Assembly (NCBI RefSeq): GCF_020782875.1
Contig: NZ_JAJGBN010000002.1
Coordinates: forward strand, 793,892 to 857,891
From: Allomuricauda sp. M10
GTDB taxonomy: Bacteria; Bacteroidota; Bacteroidia; Flavobacteriales; Flavobacteriaceae
Reading direction: 5' to 3'
DNA length: 64,000 bases
A program made the position numbers and the translations under genes. The notes under the pieces are model-generated. The model did not search any database and had not been told where the DNA came from. It was given only the letters and a program-made list of their open reading frames with translations. Positions 51,699 to 61,693 of the stretch are shown in pieces. Numbering within the stretch: position 1 is the stretch's first letter; every line of letters starts with the position of its first letter.

Positions 51699-54600
51699 AT
51701 GAAAAAGTCAATCTTGATTTTGGGACTATTGTCCTGTACACTGGCAATGTCCCAGTCCGCGAACGAGTATTTCTCATCCATGAAATTTCGGAACATAGGA
51801 CCGTTCCGGGGAGGGCGTTCCGTTACTGCAAGCGGTGTGGTGGGCGACCCGATGACGTATTACATGGGAACCACCGGTGGTGGACTTTGGAAGACCACCA
51901 ATGCTGGTAGCAGATGGGACAATATTTCCGATGGGTTCTTTGAAATGGGTTCCGTAGGGGCCGTTTCCGTTTCGGAATCCAACCCAAACATCGTGTATTG
52001 CGGTATGGGGGAACATGCTCCACGTGGGGTCATGACTTCCTATGGTGATGGGGTATATCGATCTAACGATGCAGGCAAAACCTGGATAAAATTAGGTTTG
52101 GAACAGACCCAGCATATTTCGCGGATCATCATCCATCCCACCAATCCGGATATTGTTTATGTGGCAGCACAAGGTGCCTTGTTTGCCCCTAACAAGGAGC
52201 GAGGCATATACCGTTCCATGGACGGTGGGAAAACCTGGAAAAACATTCTTTTTGTGAATGAAAGCACCGGGGCTGTGGAGCTTTCCATGGATGCCAACAA
52301 CTCTTTGACCCTCTATGCAGCCATGTGGGAATACCAACGTAAACCCAATTTTGTGATGAGTGGTGGACCAGGAAGTGGACTTTACAAAAGTACCGATGGG
52401 GGAGATACTTGGACGGAATTGACCGAAGGCCTTCCCGAAGAAAAAGGGAAAATGGGAATTGCGGTGAGTCCAGCCAATTCGGATAAGGTGTATGCGATTA
52501 TCGAGAGTGATTCCAATCAGGATAAAGGCGGTCTGTTCGTTTCCAATGATGCAGGTAAGAGCTGGAGCATGGTCAGCGGGGATAACCGTTTGGTGCAACG
52601 CGCCTGGTATTATATTGAAGTATTTGCCGATCCCAATAACGAGAATACTGTTTATGTGCTCAGTGCTGAAATGTTCCGATCGGAAGACGGCGGTAAAACC
52701 TGGGAATCCATTTCGGTACCCCATGGTGATACCCATAACCTTTGGATCAACCCCAATGACTCCAAAAACATGGTTATGGCAGATGACGGTGGGGCTACCA
52801 TTACGTATGACTATGGAAAAAACTGGACCCTGCCCTACAATATGCCCACCGCACAGTTCTATCGCATCAACACGGACAATCTTTTTCCATATAACATCTA
52901 TGGAGGGCAACAGGACAATACTTCGGTGAAGATTGCAAGTCTTTCCGTAGGTCGATGGAGTATCAACCAAGAGGATTGGCATTATTCCGCCGGTGGCGAA
53001 AGTGCATTTTTGGCCTTTGACCCTGATAATCCACGCTATGTGATGGGGGGCAGTTATTTGGGAACCATCGAACTGTTCGATATGGAAACCAAAATGTCTA
53101 CCAATGTGATGGCCGCACCGATTCAATATCTGGGGCGGGAGGCACGAAACATGAAATATCTGTATAACTGGAACGCTCCCATTATTTGGTCCAAACATGA
53201 ACCAGGAACGTTTTATCATGGGGCGCAATTGGTCTTGCGGACTAGGGACAATGGGGTAACCTGGGAAGAGATTTCCCCAGACCTTACCCGTGATCAAGAC
53301 GATAAACAAGGCAACGGGGGCGGTCCCTATACCAATGAAGCCGTAGGTGCCGAAAACTATGGTACACTGGCCTATATTATTGAGTCTCCACAAGAAAAAG
53401 GCGTCATGTATACCGGTAGTGATGATGGATTGGTCTACATCACCAAAAATGGTGGGGAAACATGGGAAAACATCACCCCAAAAGGGTTGAAGGAATGTTT
53501 GGTGAACGCCATTGAGGTATCTCCACATGATCCTGCTACGGTCTATATTGCGACTACTCGATATAAGTTCAATGATTACGCCCCTGCATTGTTTAAGAGC
53601 ACGGATTATGGCAAAACGTGGATCAATATTAGCACGGGAATCCCTTATGGAGCCTTTACCCGAGTTGTTCGAGAAGATCAAGAGCAAAAAGGATTGTTGT
53701 ATGCTGGAACGGAAAAGGGACTTTATGTTTCTTGGAACGATGGAAAAAGTTGGGAGCCACTGCAATTGAATCTGCCCAAAACGCCAATAACCGATTTGAA
53801 AATTCATCAAGGCGATTTGATCGTGGCAACTTCAGGAAGGTCTTTCTGGATTTTGGACAACATCACTACCCTATCCCAATACAAGGGGGAATCCGGAGCA
53901 TTGAAGTTGTACAAGCCAGAAGTAACGGTCCATGGTTTCTGGGGAAGTCCATTGAATAGTAGTTCCAAAAAAGTGGAGGGCACCAATCCATACGAAGGCG
54001 TTAACCCTGCCAGTGGTATGGTCCTTTATTACAATCTGCCCAAGGCCATGGATAGTACGGAACTGTCCCTCGAAATCAAGGATGGAGCAGGGAAGCTAAT
54101 CCGAGCCATTAGTTCCAAACGGGATGAAAGCTATGTTCCCCACAATGGTGGTGGACCGCCGCCAGCACCCGTTTTAGGAACGGATAAAGGCCTGAACCGA
54201 TTTGTTTGGGACCTCAAAACACCTATCGTTCCTGGAGTGCCCGGAGTTTATATGGAAGCTAATTTTACAGGGCACAAAGTACCGCCGGGTACCTATTCCC
54301 TTCAGCTAAAGGCTGGTGGTGAAACCGTTACCACTCAAGGAGTTGTCATCCCAATGCCGAACACGGACGTTTCTGAACAAAGGTTTGCGGAATACCATCA
54401 ATTCATGTCGGAGGTGGAAGCCAATATAACCGACATGCACAACAAAGTGAATATGCTGTACAAAGTACAGGGCCAATTGAAGGATTTACTGAAGGATGTA
54501 AAGAACGATGAACTCAAAAAAGAAGGGCAATCGCTTTTGGACAAACTGAAATCTTGGGACGAGGATATGGTACAGCGCAAATCGCAGGCTTATGATGATG

Positions 54601-54821
54601 TGGAGAATTTCCCCAATAAGTTTACCGCGGAGTATCTATTTTTGATGAACCATAGCGATAGCCCATTGCCCCAGATCAACCAGCCATCCAAAGACCGAAA
54701 AGCAGAATTGGATGCACAATGGGTTGGGTTAAAGCAAACGGCTCAACAATTCATCACGGTGGATATACCCAATTTCAATAAAAAATTGTGGGAAAATGGC
54801 GTGGGTGCCATCCGAATGTAA
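51699..54821 (+). CDS. Large secreted VPS10/sortilin-like Asp-box repeat protein, paralog 2
   Basis: This 1040 aa protein has a signal peptide ('[11 protein letters not shown]') and, like paralog 1, about 11 Asp-box motifs ('[11 protein letters not shown]', '[11 protein letters not shown]', '[11 protein letters not shown]', '[11 protein letters not shown]') at matching positions. The two also share the N-terminal 'GPFRGGRS' and '[13 protein letters not shown]'-type start. It arose by tandem duplication. The role is unknown; extracellular binding or protease processing is speculation. The next gene, hemJ, starts 12 nt downstream. Confidence 0.9.
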   Translation: MKKSILILGLLSCTLAMSQSANEYFSSMKFRNIGPFRGGRSVTASGVVGDPMTYYMGTTGGGLWKTTNAGSRWDNISDGFFEMGSVGAVSVSESNPNIVYCGMGEHAPRGVMTSYGDGVYRSNDAGKTWIKLGLEQTQHISRIIIHPTNPDIVYVAAQGALFAPNKERGIYRSMDGGKTWKNILFVNESTGAVELSMDANNSLTLYAAMWEYQRKPNFVMSGGPGSGLYKSTDGGDTWTELTEGLPEEKGKMGIAVSPANSDKVYAIIESDSNQDKGGLFVSNDAGKSWSMVSGDNRLVQRAWYYIEVFADPNNENTVYVLSAEMFRSEDGGKTWESISVPHGDTHNLWINPNDSKNMVMADDGGATITYDYGKNWTLPYNMPTAQFYRINTDNLFPYNIYGGQQDNTSVKIASLSVGRWSINQEDWHYSAGGESAFLAFDPDNPRYVMGGSYLGTIELFDMETKMSTNVMAAPIQYLGREARNMKYLYNWNAPIIWSKHEPGTFYHGAQLVLRTRDNGVTWEEISPDLTRDQDDKQGNGGGPYTNEAVGAENYGTLAYIIESPQEKGVMYTGSDDGLVYITKNGGETWENITPKGLKECLVNAIEVSPHDPATVYIATTRYKFNDYAPALFKSTDYGKTWINISTGIPYGAFTRVVREDQEQKGLLYAGTEKGLYVSWNDGKSWEPLQLNLPKTPITDLKIHQGDLIVATSGRSFWILDNITTLSQYKGESGALKLYKPEVTVHGFWGSPLNSSSKKVEGTNPYEGVNPASGMVLYYNLPKAMDSTELSLEIKDGAGKLIRAISSKRDESYVPHNGGGPPPAPVLGTDKGLNRFVWDLKTPIVPGVPGVYMEANFTGHKVPPGTYSLQLKAGGETVTTQGVVIPMPNTDVSEQRFAEYHQFMSEVEANITDMHNKVNMLYKVQGQLKDLLKDVKNDELKKEGQSLLDKLKSWDEDMVQRKSQAYDDVENFPNKFTAEYLFLMNHSDSPLPQINQPSKDRKAELDAQWVGLKQTAQQFITVDIPNFNKKLWENGVGAIRM

Positions 54822-54833
54822 AAAAGAAAGAAA

Positions 54834-55379
54834 GTGTTATACAATTACATCAAATCCTTGCACCTCATTTTTGTGGTGACTTGGTTCGCGGGATTGTTCT
54901 ACATCCCCAGATTATTCATTTATCATATTGAAGCTTGGCAAAAGCCCTCGCCTGATAAAGAAATCCTTTCGGAACAATTAAAGTTGATGACCAAGCGGTT
55001 GTGGTATATCATCACATGGCCTTCGGCAGTTTTGTGTACCCTTTTTGCCATTTGGTTGTTGGTTTTGATGCCTGGGTGGCTACAACAACCTTGGATGCAC
55101 GTAAAATTGGCTTTTGTGGCATTGCTTTTTGTGTATCATTTCAAGTGCCACCAGATTTTTAAACAGATGCAAAATGATGATATCCGATATACCTCCAACT
55201 TTATGCGTATGTGGAACGAGGTGGCTACCATTATCCTTTTTGCCGTAGTGTTCCTAGTGATTTTGAAAAGTGCCTTCGATTGGATCTATGGCATTGTGGG
55301 CATGTTTGTGTTGGTCGCACTTTTAATGTTGGGGATAAAAATGTACAAGCGCTATCGGGAACGAAACCCAGATGCTTGA
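54834..55379 (+). CDS. hemJ: Protoporphyrinogen IX oxidase HemJ (UPF0093)
   Basis: HemJ oxidises protoporphyrinogen IX to protoporphyrin IX in the membrane. The 181 aa protein has four to five transmembrane helices, the heme-ligating histidine region 'SLHLIFVVTWFAGLFYIPRL', 'MHVKLAFVALLFVYHFKCHQ' and 'FMRMWNEVATIIL'. The start is GTG at 54834. It completes the heme pathway whose other genes lie at 18.7-30.2 kb; no HemG or HemY is present in the window. Confidence 0.9.
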   Translation: MLYNYIKSLHLIFVVTWFAGLFYIPRLFIYHIEAWQKPSPDKEILSEQLKLMTKRLWYIITWPSAVLCTLFAIWLLVLMPGWLQQPWMHVKLAFVALLFVYHFKCHQIFKQMQNDDIRYTSNFMRMWNEVATIILFAVVFLVILKSAFDWIYGIVGMFVLVALLMLGIKMYKRYRERNPDA

Positions 55380-55394
55380 TAAGAGCAGGTACAC

Positions 55395-55490
55395 GTTTCA
55401 AGTTCAATTACAAATTGAATTTTTAGGCAGACAATGTCTTGTACTTAGTTTTGAACTTGAACTTGTTTTTGAACATGAACTTGTAACTTG
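55395..55490. repeat. Short GAACTTG repeat cluster before the histidine kinase gene
   Basis: CAAGTTCAA (55399-55407) is inverted relative to TTGAACTTG (55451-55459), and GAACTTG recurs directly three times up to 55484. The region is AT-rich and lies between hemJ and the kinase gene. Confidence 0.5.
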
Positions 55491-55540
55491 TCCTTGGTTG
55501 GCTCGATAATTGATTACATTTATCATCAAATCTGGCAGTA

Positions 55541-56998
55541 TTGTTCTCAAAATTATCCCTACGGTCGCGTATTTTCTTTGGTATGATCACTTTGGTGGTC
55601 ATTGCCTCCGTGCTGATCGCTGGGGTTACCATTTATCAATACAAGGAACAAGGGAAGGACTATCATGACGACCGTCTACAACGAAAGGAAGAACAGATCC
55701 TGAAAAGCATTTGGTATGTTTTAAAGGAGACCACCTATCCTGTGAACACGGAAAACTTAGGGCTCATTTTTAGGGACGAAATCTACAAGATTGCCAATGT
55801 GGAGAACGTCAACTTCAACATTTATGATCTTGAAGGCAACCTGATCAAAAGTTCCCGCCCCAGTTTTGAAGCAGATTCCATTGCCAACTGTTTGGATTCC
55901 AACGTACTGAATTATCTAAGGGAAACAGGCGAATCGCGGTTCGTGGAAGAAAAACGTGCTGCAGGGGATAACTACCAGGCTACGTATACCTACATCAACG
56001 ACCTCAAATTTAAGCCCATCGGCATTTTGAATTTGCCCTATTTTGAGGATAACACCTTCAATAACATGGAACTCCGGGAATTTCTTTTCCGGTTGGGGAT
56101 GGTCTATCTTTTAATGTTGGTACTGGCCATTGTCTTGGCCTATTTCATATCCAAATTCATTACCCGATCGCTACAGACCATTTCCGATAAGATCAACCGT
56201 ACCAACCTCACCCGTCAAAATGAAAAAATCTATCTGGCCAATCCGGGGGATGAGATTGCCAAATTGGTGGATTCTTACAACCGCATGATAGATGAGCTGG
56301 AAGAAAGTGCCGTAAAATTGGCAAAGAGCGAAAGGGAACAGGCGTGGCGGGAAATGGCCAAACAAGTGGCCCACGAGATCAAAAATCCATTGACACCATT
56401 ACGGTTGACAGTTCAGAGTTTTGAGAGGAAATTCGACCCCAATGATCCCGATATCCAAAAAAAGGTGAACGAGTTTTCCAAAACGTTGATCCAACAGATC
56501 GATACCATGAGCAACATTGCCACGGCATTTTCCAGTTTTGCGGACATGCCCGCCCAACAGAACGAGACACTGAACGTGGTGAAAGTGGTAAAATTGGCCT
56601 TGGAAATCTTTAATGAGGACTACATCCATTTTATCACCGATGAGGAAGAGATCATTGCCAAGCTCGATCGTACGCAATTGATTCGCGTCATTACCAATTT
56701 GGTAAAAAATGCCATCCAAGCCGTGCCGGATGTAGAATCACCCAGAATATTGGTCACCGTGGCAACCGAAGGTTCACAGGTGAAGATTTCAGTGGCAGAT
56801 AACGGCGTGGGCATTTCCGATGAGAACCGTGAAAAAGTCTTCGAGCCGAAGTTCACCACAAAATCGAGCGGTACTGGACTTGGGCTGGGAATGGTCAAGA
56901 ACATTGTGGAAAACTATGGAGGAACCATTAACTTTACTTCTAAGTTGGGAAAAGGCACCGTGTTCACGATCCGGTTTCCCAAGGAACAAAAAGGTTGA
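55541..56998 (+). CDS. Membrane sensor histidine kinase
   Basis: This 485 aa protein has two transmembrane segments ('IFFGMITLVVIASVLIAGVT' near 12-31 and 'MVYLLMLVLAIVLAYFISKF' near 186-205), a periplasmic sensor domain of ~150 residues, HAMP (about 205-258), a dimerisation domain with the phospho-acceptor His278 in 'AHEIKNPLTPLRL', and an ATPase domain ('NLVKNAIQAV', 'DNGVGI', 'GLGLGMVKNIV'). The sequence resembles NtrB/NtrY-type kinases. The frame has no ATG near the N-terminus; TTG at 55541 is the best start. No response regulator is adjacent. Confidence 0.88.
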   Translation: MFSKLSLRSRIFFGMITLVVIASVLIAGVTIYQYKEQGKDYHDDRLQRKEEQILKSIWYVLKETTYPVNTENLGLIFRDEIYKIANVENVNFNIYDLEGNLIKSSRPSFEADSIANCLDSNVLNYLRETGESRFVEEKRAAGDNYQATYTYINDLKFKPIGILNLPYFEDNTFNNMELREFLFRLGMVYLLMLVLAIVLAYFISKFITRSLQTISDKINRTNLTRQNEKIYLANPGDEIAKLVDSYNRMIDELEESAVKLAKSEREQAWREMAKQVAHEIKNPLTPLRLTVQSFERKFDPNDPDIQKKVNEFSKTLIQQIDTMSNIATAFSSFADMPAQQNETLNVVKVVKLALEIFNEDYIHFITDEEEIIAKLDRTQLIRVITNLVKNAIQAVPDVESPRILVTVATEGSQVKISVADNGVGISDENREKVFEPKFTTKSSGTGLGLGMVKNIVENYGGTINFTSKLGKGTVFTIRFPKEQKG

Positions 56999-56999
56999 A

Positions 57000-57806
57000 A
57001 TGGGAACTTGGGGAACAGCAATATCATCGAACGACACCTATGCTGATATATATTCAGAATTCATGGATATGTACAATGATGGACTTGAGGTTCCCGAAAT
57101 CACGTTACAACTTCTCAAGACAAATCAAGATTTGATAGATGATAGGGATAGCAAAAATGATTTTTGGTTTGCAATAGCTATGGCACAATGGGAATGTAAA
57201 TCTCTTGACGATGACATTTATAAAAGGGTTAGGCTAATTGTTGAAAGCGGAGAGGATATTGAATTGTGGAAAAAGCAAAATGCCGATAAAAAAGATGTAG
57301 CCAAGAGGGAAAAAGTCCTGAAATCATTCATTGAAAAGATTAGTATAGAGAAACCCAAAGCAAAAAGGAGAAAAAGAAAAGTATTTCGCGACTCTATTTT
57401 TGAGACTGGTGACTGCTTGATTTTTAAACTTACTAACGGGAATTTTGGAGCTGCCGTTGTCTTGACATCTGAAAAACAGACGGAATACGGAATGAATATG
57501 ATCGCTATTACTACAATTAATCAAAGTAATAAACCTACAATTGATGATATTAAAAAATCAAATGTTTTAATTCAAAAAGAACAGATATTGCCAGGTACAT
57601 ATCGGGAAAGAGAAATGATTTCATGGTATTTTGCACAGTTTTATAAAAGATGTGATATTGATTTCATAATAATTGGGCAATTGAATGTTAATCGACAGTT
57701 TAACTTTAATACAGAATATACTGCTATTTCATCATGGGATATGATTAAAGAAACAATTGACATGAATGAAAGTGTGATTAAAGAATTAGGTAAGCCGAAG
57801 AGGTAA
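57000..57806 (+). CDS. AT-rich hypothetical protein ('MGTWGTAISSND' family)
   Basis: This 268 aa cytosolic protein starts at the ATG at 57000, one nucleotide after the kinase stop; the open frame upstream to 56820 is a shadow of the kinase gene. The N-terminal 'MGTWGTAISSNDTYADIYSE' resembles DUF4259-like and other small proteins starting MGxWGT. A basic linker 'KPKAKRRKRKVFR' joins it to a second domain that begins 'SIFETGDCLIFKLTNGNFGA'. Codons in the second half are clearly more AT-rich than neighbouring genes, which suggests recent acquisition. I do not know the function. Confidence 0.75.
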   Translation: MGTWGTAISSNDTYADIYSEFMDMYNDGLEVPEITLQLLKTNQDLIDDRDSKNDFWFAIAMAQWECKSLDDDIYKRVRLIVESGEDIELWKKQNADKKDVAKREKVLKSFIEKISIEKPKAKRRKRKVFRDSIFETGDCLIFKLTNGNFGAAVVLTSEKQTEYGMNMIAITTINQSNKPTIDDIKKSNVLIQKEQILPGTYREREMISWYFAQFYKRCDIDFIIIGQLNVNRQFNFNTEYTAISSWDMIKETIDMNESVIKELGKPKR

Positions 57807-57972
57807 CTCAAACTGAAAAAATTAATTAAAAATCAATGGCTTAACATTCTTTAACGGCGGATATGGAACTATCTAGTCTTACTAACCACAAGCATCTGCA
57901 ACCTAACAATTAGGTTAATGAGGTAAACGTAATAACAGGAACCATCCTTCGGTTCCCATCAAAACAATACTT

Positions 57973-58755
57973 ATGAACTACGAGAACATCTACATTGAGG
58001 AAGAAAAAAGTTGGGCAACCATCACCATAGATCGTCCTTCCAAATTGAATGCCCTGAACCAAAGGACCATTGAGGAATTGAACGTAGCCTTCAAGGAACT
58101 GGACGAGGATCCCGATATTAAAGTGATCATCATAACCGGAAGTGGGGAAAAGGCCTTCGTTGCCGGGGCCGATATTTCGGAATTTGCCCATTTTTCGGTA
58201 AAGGAAGGAAGACAGTTGGCCGCCATGGGACAAAAGAACCTCTTCAATTTGATCGAGAACTTGACCACACCTGTCATTGCTGCCATCAATGGTTTTGCAC
58301 TCGGTGGTGGATTGGAATTGGCCTTGGCCTGCCATTTTAGGGTATCCAGTACCAATGCCAAAATGGGGCTTCCGGAAGTATCCCTAGGCGTGATTCCAGG
58401 GTATGGGGGCACCCAGCGGTTGCCGCAATTGATCGGGAAGGGCAGGGCGCTGGAACTGATCATGACCGCCAGTATGATCGATGCCGACAAAGCTTTCGTC
58501 TACGGGCTGGTGAACCATGTGGTTTCTCCTGAGGAATTATTGCCCCTTTGCCACAAATTGGCGAACAGGATATCGAATAATTCCACCGTGGCCATAAAAC
58601 ATGCAATAAAAGCGGTAAATGCTGGTTTTAAGTATGACGCCGATGGCTATGCCGTGGAAATCGATGCCTTTGGGCATTGCTTTGGTACCGATGATTTTAA
58701 AGAGGGCACCTCTGCCTTTTTGGAAAAGCGGAAAGCGGATTTCCCTGGTTCATGA
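57973..58755 (+). CDS. Enoyl-CoA hydratase (crotonase)
   Basis: This 260 aa enzyme hydrates enoyl-CoA in fatty acid beta-oxidation. The oxyanion-hole motifs are 'AFVAGADISEFA' and 'GFALGGGLELALACHFR'. The catalytic glutamates are in 'LGGGLELALA' and 'MGLPEVSLGVIPGYGGTQRL'. The length and motifs fit short-chain hydratases rather than isomerases. The next gene starts 25 nt downstream. Confidence 0.94.
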   Translation: MNYENIYIEEEKSWATITIDRPSKLNALNQRTIEELNVAFKELDEDPDIKVIIITGSGEKAFVAGADISEFAHFSVKEGRQLAAMGQKNLFNLIENLTTPVIAAINGFALGGGLELALACHFRVSSTNAKMGLPEVSLGVIPGYGGTQRLPQLIGKGRALELIMTASMIDADKAFVYGLVNHVVSPEELLPLCHKLANRISNNSTVAIKHAIKAVNAGFKYDADGYAVEIDAFGHCFGTDDFKEGTSAFLEKRKADFPGS

Positions 58756-58780
58756 CCGTTGGCCTTAACCAAGCCAGACC

Positions 58781-60334
58781 ATGATTAAAAAACAGATTGC
58801 CTTGCTTTGTATAGCTTTTATGGGGATGTTGGCATCCGCCCAAAAAATGCCCGTTAGCTATGACTTTGGCGAAAAATACAACGACCGTTACCGGTATTCC
58901 AATCTTATGACCATTGATGAAGATGGTGGGGGCGGATACATTTTGGTGCGTGCCTACTACCAAGGGTTGATCCTAAAACCTAAAGGCTACCTGATTGAAC
59001 ATTACAACAGCAACTTGGAGTTGGTAACCGAATACAATTACAAGATCAAGGGGTTGGATTTTGTGGATGGGTTCCTGAAAAATGGGCAATTGAACCTGTT
59101 GTTCCTCAACTATAATTACAACCGGGGCGAATACGAGTATTGGGTACATAGAAGTCCGGTAATCGGGTTCAATTTTAAAACGGAAAAATTGCTTTCCATT
59201 GCTTCCGAGGAGGTAAACGATCCCGTAAACAAGAACTACTACAACCGGAATTTTTCCAGCGGTTTTACCACCGCCATTTTGTTCAATGAGCAAAAGTCGG
59301 GGTTCATCATCAGTACCCATCACAAAAAGGGAAAAGAAGAAAAGCACATCATCCATCTGTTCGACACTACCCTGAAGAAGCGTTTCGAATATGATTTTTC
59401 TGATGAAATCGAAGAAAAGAACTATGCATTCGAGAATGTTACTTTTTCCCCAGATCTGCAGACCGCTTATATTGTTGGTAAGGCCTATTTCAAAAAGAAA
59501 CGATTTCAGGTAGATGAGCGCAAGTTTCAATATGAACTGATAAAACTTACTGAAAATAGCAGCCGGACCCAATCTTTTGTGGACCCCGGTAAGTATCCCG
59601 AAGCCTTGTATCCCATCCTATTGAAAAACAGACTGGTCTGTGTAGGGTTTTATGCGGATAGAAAGGACAACAGGTACAATGGTATCGCCTATTTTGATTT
59701 GGATGCCCAATCGCTGGACGTAAGATCGAACCGATACAATCCCTTTTCTCAACAATTTATGGACGATAAATTTGGACGGGAAGAGGACAAGGACATCAAA
59801 AACTTGATTTTCAAAGGAGTGGAAGTGACCCCGAAGGAGGAGATTTTCTTCAATGCCGAAGAATATTTTGTCACTTCGAGTATGGAATCCACCGGAGCTG
59901 GACAACGCCTCAAAATTGAACGCTACCACTACAACGACATTGTGAGTGTAAAGCTTTCACCCGATGGCAACATGGAATGGGCCAGGAACATTAACAAGAC
60001 AGAAGTAACCCAGGGCGATGGGGCCTATGCCTCTTACAGTTCGTATTGTAAGGATGGCAAATCCTATTTCTTCATCTGTACCGCAGCGGACAACCCACAA
60101 TTGATCAACAACGAACGACTGATCTTTAAACAGGGTCTGAGCCGAAACCGGAATGTGTTCTTGATCTCATTGGATGAAAACGGTATTATGGATTACGAAA
60201 AAATCATTGACCAACAAGAGGCCAGGTTGCCCTTTATGGTGTCCATGCCCTTAAAGGACGCACAAGAGAACAAAATGCTCTTTTATGCCAAGCGTGGAGG
60301 TAAAAAGCAATTGGTAAAGGTAGATTTCAACTAA
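58781..60334 (+). CDS. Secreted protein of unknown function
   Basis: This 517 aa protein has a signal peptide ('CIAFMGMLASAQK') and no domain I recognise. The body is a series of ~50-residue beta-rich units with aromatic motifs ('YNRGEYEYWVHRSPVIGFNF', 'YFKKKRFQVDERKFQYELIK', 'DGKSYFFICTAADNPQLINN') that could be a beta-propeller. It may be cotranscribed with the crotonase gene. A strong terminator follows. Confidence 0.75.
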   Translation: MIKKQIALLCIAFMGMLASAQKMPVSYDFGEKYNDRYRYSNLMTIDEDGGGGYILVRAYYQGLILKPKGYLIEHYNSNLELVTEYNYKIKGLDFVDGFLKNGQLNLLFLNYNYNRGEYEYWVHRSPVIGFNFKTEKLLSIASEEVNDPVNKNYYNRNFSSGFTTAILFNEQKSGFIISTHHKKGKEEKHIIHLFDTTLKKRFEYDFSDEIEEKNYAFENVTFSPDLQTAYIVGKAYFKKKRFQVDERKFQYELIKLTENSSRTQSFVDPGKYPEALYPILLKNRLVCVGFYADRKDNRYNGIAYFDLDAQSLDVRSNRYNPFSQQFMDDKFGREEDKDIKNLIFKGVEVTPKEEIFFNAEEYFVTSSMESTGAGQRLKIERYHYNDIVSVKLSPDGNMEWARNINKTEVTQGDGAYASYSSYCKDGKSYFFICTAADNPQLINNERLIFKQGLSRNRNVFLISLDENGIMDYEKIIDQQEARLPFMVSMPLKDAQENKMLFYAKRGGKKQLVKVDFN

Positions 60335-60354
60335 AATCACCAAAAAAATAAATT

Positions 60355-60383
60355 AAAAGGCTTCCCAAGGGAAGCCTTTTTTT
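60355..60383 (+). terminator. Terminator after the secreted unknown gene
   Basis: The stem AAAAGGCTTCCC-AA-GGGAAGCCTTTT is followed by more Ts. It closes the unit containing the crotonase and the secreted protein. Confidence 0.88.
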
Positions 60384-60436
60384 ATGGGTCAAATTGCATA
60401 AAAAGAAAGAAAAAGACTACAATTTTTGAATAGATG

Positions 60437-60520
60437 TCAATTCCCATAGCCCATCCGTCAAACCGCAGGGAGCATTGGTTAGTTAAGGTCAAAAATACAC
60501 TTGGGCTAAGCCTACTTTTG
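60437..60520 (+). promoter_or_regulatory. Phased TCAA direct repeats and promoter of collagen-like lipoprotein 1
   Basis: TCAA cores lie at 60437 and 60458 (21 bp apart), in contexts GATGTCAATTCC and ATCCGTCAAACC. The TACTTTTG -7 element lies at 60513-60520, exactly 55 bp after the second core and 36 nt before the ATG. Confidence 0.6.
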
Positions 60521-60548
60521 GCTTGGTAAAAACCCAAATAAAAATATT

Positions 60549-61520
60549 ATGAAGACAATTAAATTATTGAGTATCGCCATACTAACTATGGCAATGAGTA
60601 TGGTTTCCTGTTCAGGTGACGACGGGGAACAAGGGCCACAGGGTGCGCCCGGTAAAGATGGCACCAATGGTACAAACGGAGTGGATGGTACTGATGGTAC
60701 CAATGGTGTAGATGGCCAAGATGGTCAGGATAAGCCCAATGTGGATTTTTATTTCCAAAATGGGTTCAAGGGATATGAAGGCACTCAAGATGTCCGGATT
60801 AGTGATGCATTTGGAGATTTGAATGGTGCAATCAATGCTATTGCAGATTTTGGAGATCCAGCTTTTGATGCGTATACTTTGATTCGTTTTGACGGAATTT
60901 CTGAAATCATTACAGGTAGTTTGGTTGATGGGGGACAAAATTGTTCTGATGCATTTTATGTAAATCAAGCTGTTCTTTATGTTTATTTCGATTCTTTTCA
61001 GACAGATTCTCCAACATTGTCATTGCAACTTGGATTTTACAATCCCTCTGATCCATTGTTCACTCAGGTCGATGCTTCTTGGGAGCATGCGAATCAAACC
61101 GAATTTTGGAGCGGTGGCGATGGCGGTTTGAGCGCAAATTGGGTAGGACCATTTCCTAATTCGGATAATTATGGAGTTGTTCTGCCAGTTTCTGGGGGAT
61201 CATCAAATGATCCGGGATGGTATGCTATACCTTTACCTAGAAGTATTGTAAATGAATGGATTTGCAATGAGGCGGCGAACAAAGGAGTTCGAATGAGGTT
61301 AGCCATTAATGGTGGTACCACAGGAACGGTATCCTTTTTTAGTAGTGAGAACTTGGCAGATGATCTTCGTCCAGTACTTGTTATTGAAACTGAAAAAATT
61401 GATGCTCAATCTGGTAAAGGTTCGTTTTCCAATACCAAGACAAAAGATTGGGAAAATCTCACTTATGAGGAACAAATGGCTCCATTGCACAAGTTTTTGG
61501 AGATGAAAAAGACCAATTAA
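60549..61520 (+). CDS. Collagen-like repeat lipoprotein with C-terminal jelly-roll-type domain
   Basis: This 323 aa lipoprotein has a lipobox 'SMVSC' at residue 21. Gly-x-y collagen-like repeats follow at about 24-60, first GPQGAPG then G-T-N/V-D triplets. The C-terminal part (about 65-300) is beta-rich with no domain I can name with certainty; 'VRISDAFGDLNGAINAIADF' and 'LRPVLVIETEK' resemble DNRLRE-type carbohydrate-binding modules. It may be a surface structure. It shares its upstream motif with the next two lipoprotein genes. Confidence 0.82.
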   Translation: MKTIKLLSIAILTMAMSMVSCSGDDGEQGPQGAPGKDGTNGTNGVDGTDGTNGVDGQDGQDKPNVDFYFQNGFKGYEGTQDVRISDAFGDLNGAINAIADFGDPAFDAYTLIRFDGISEIITGSLVDGGQNCSDAFYVNQAVLYVYFDSFQTDSPTLSLQLGFYNPSDPLFTQVDASWEHANQTEFWSGGDGGLSANWVGPFPNSDNYGVVLPVSGGSSNDPGWYAIPLPRSIVNEWICNEAANKGVRMRLAINGGTTGTVSFFSSENLADDLRPVLVIETEKIDAQSGKGSFSNTKTKDWENLTYEEQMAPLHKFLEMKKTN

Positions 61521-61540
61521 TGATTACCCATATTTTGTAG

Positions 61541-61572
61541 GAAGCCCCTTTTTTAGGGGCTTTTTCCTTTTT
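61541..61572 (+). terminator. Terminator after collagen-like lipoprotein 1
   Basis: The stem AGCCCCT-TTTTT-AGGGGCT is followed by TTTTCC. It lies about 20 nt past the stop codon. Confidence 0.85.
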
Positions 61573-61587
61573 AAAATAATATGAAGA

Positions 61588-61671
61588 TCAATCCTAAAAG
61601 GGGATACGTCAAACGATAAGGCGTTATGGTTGATCTATACCCAAAACATTACTTAAGCCATTTTACTTTTA
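61588..61671 (+). promoter_or_regulatory. Phased TCAA direct repeats and promoter of collagen-like lipoprotein 2
   Basis: TCAA cores lie at 61588 and 61609 (21 bp apart), in contexts AAGATCAATCCT and ATACGTCAAACG. The -7-like TACTTTTA is at 61664-61671, again exactly 55 bp after the second core, 30 nt before the ATG. Confidence 0.6.
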
Positions 61672-61693
61672 ACCTATAATCTTAAAAAAAATA

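Noticed and set aside
52092..53810. A 572-residue open frame antisense to Asp-box paralog 2
   Set aside because: It is the reverse shadow of a gene with strong repeats and signal peptide; its protein has no domain and an odd Ile/Phe/Gly/His-rich composition.
56820..56999. 60-residue extension of the AT-rich hypothetical protein
   Set aside because: It lies wholly inside the histidine kinase gene in another frame.
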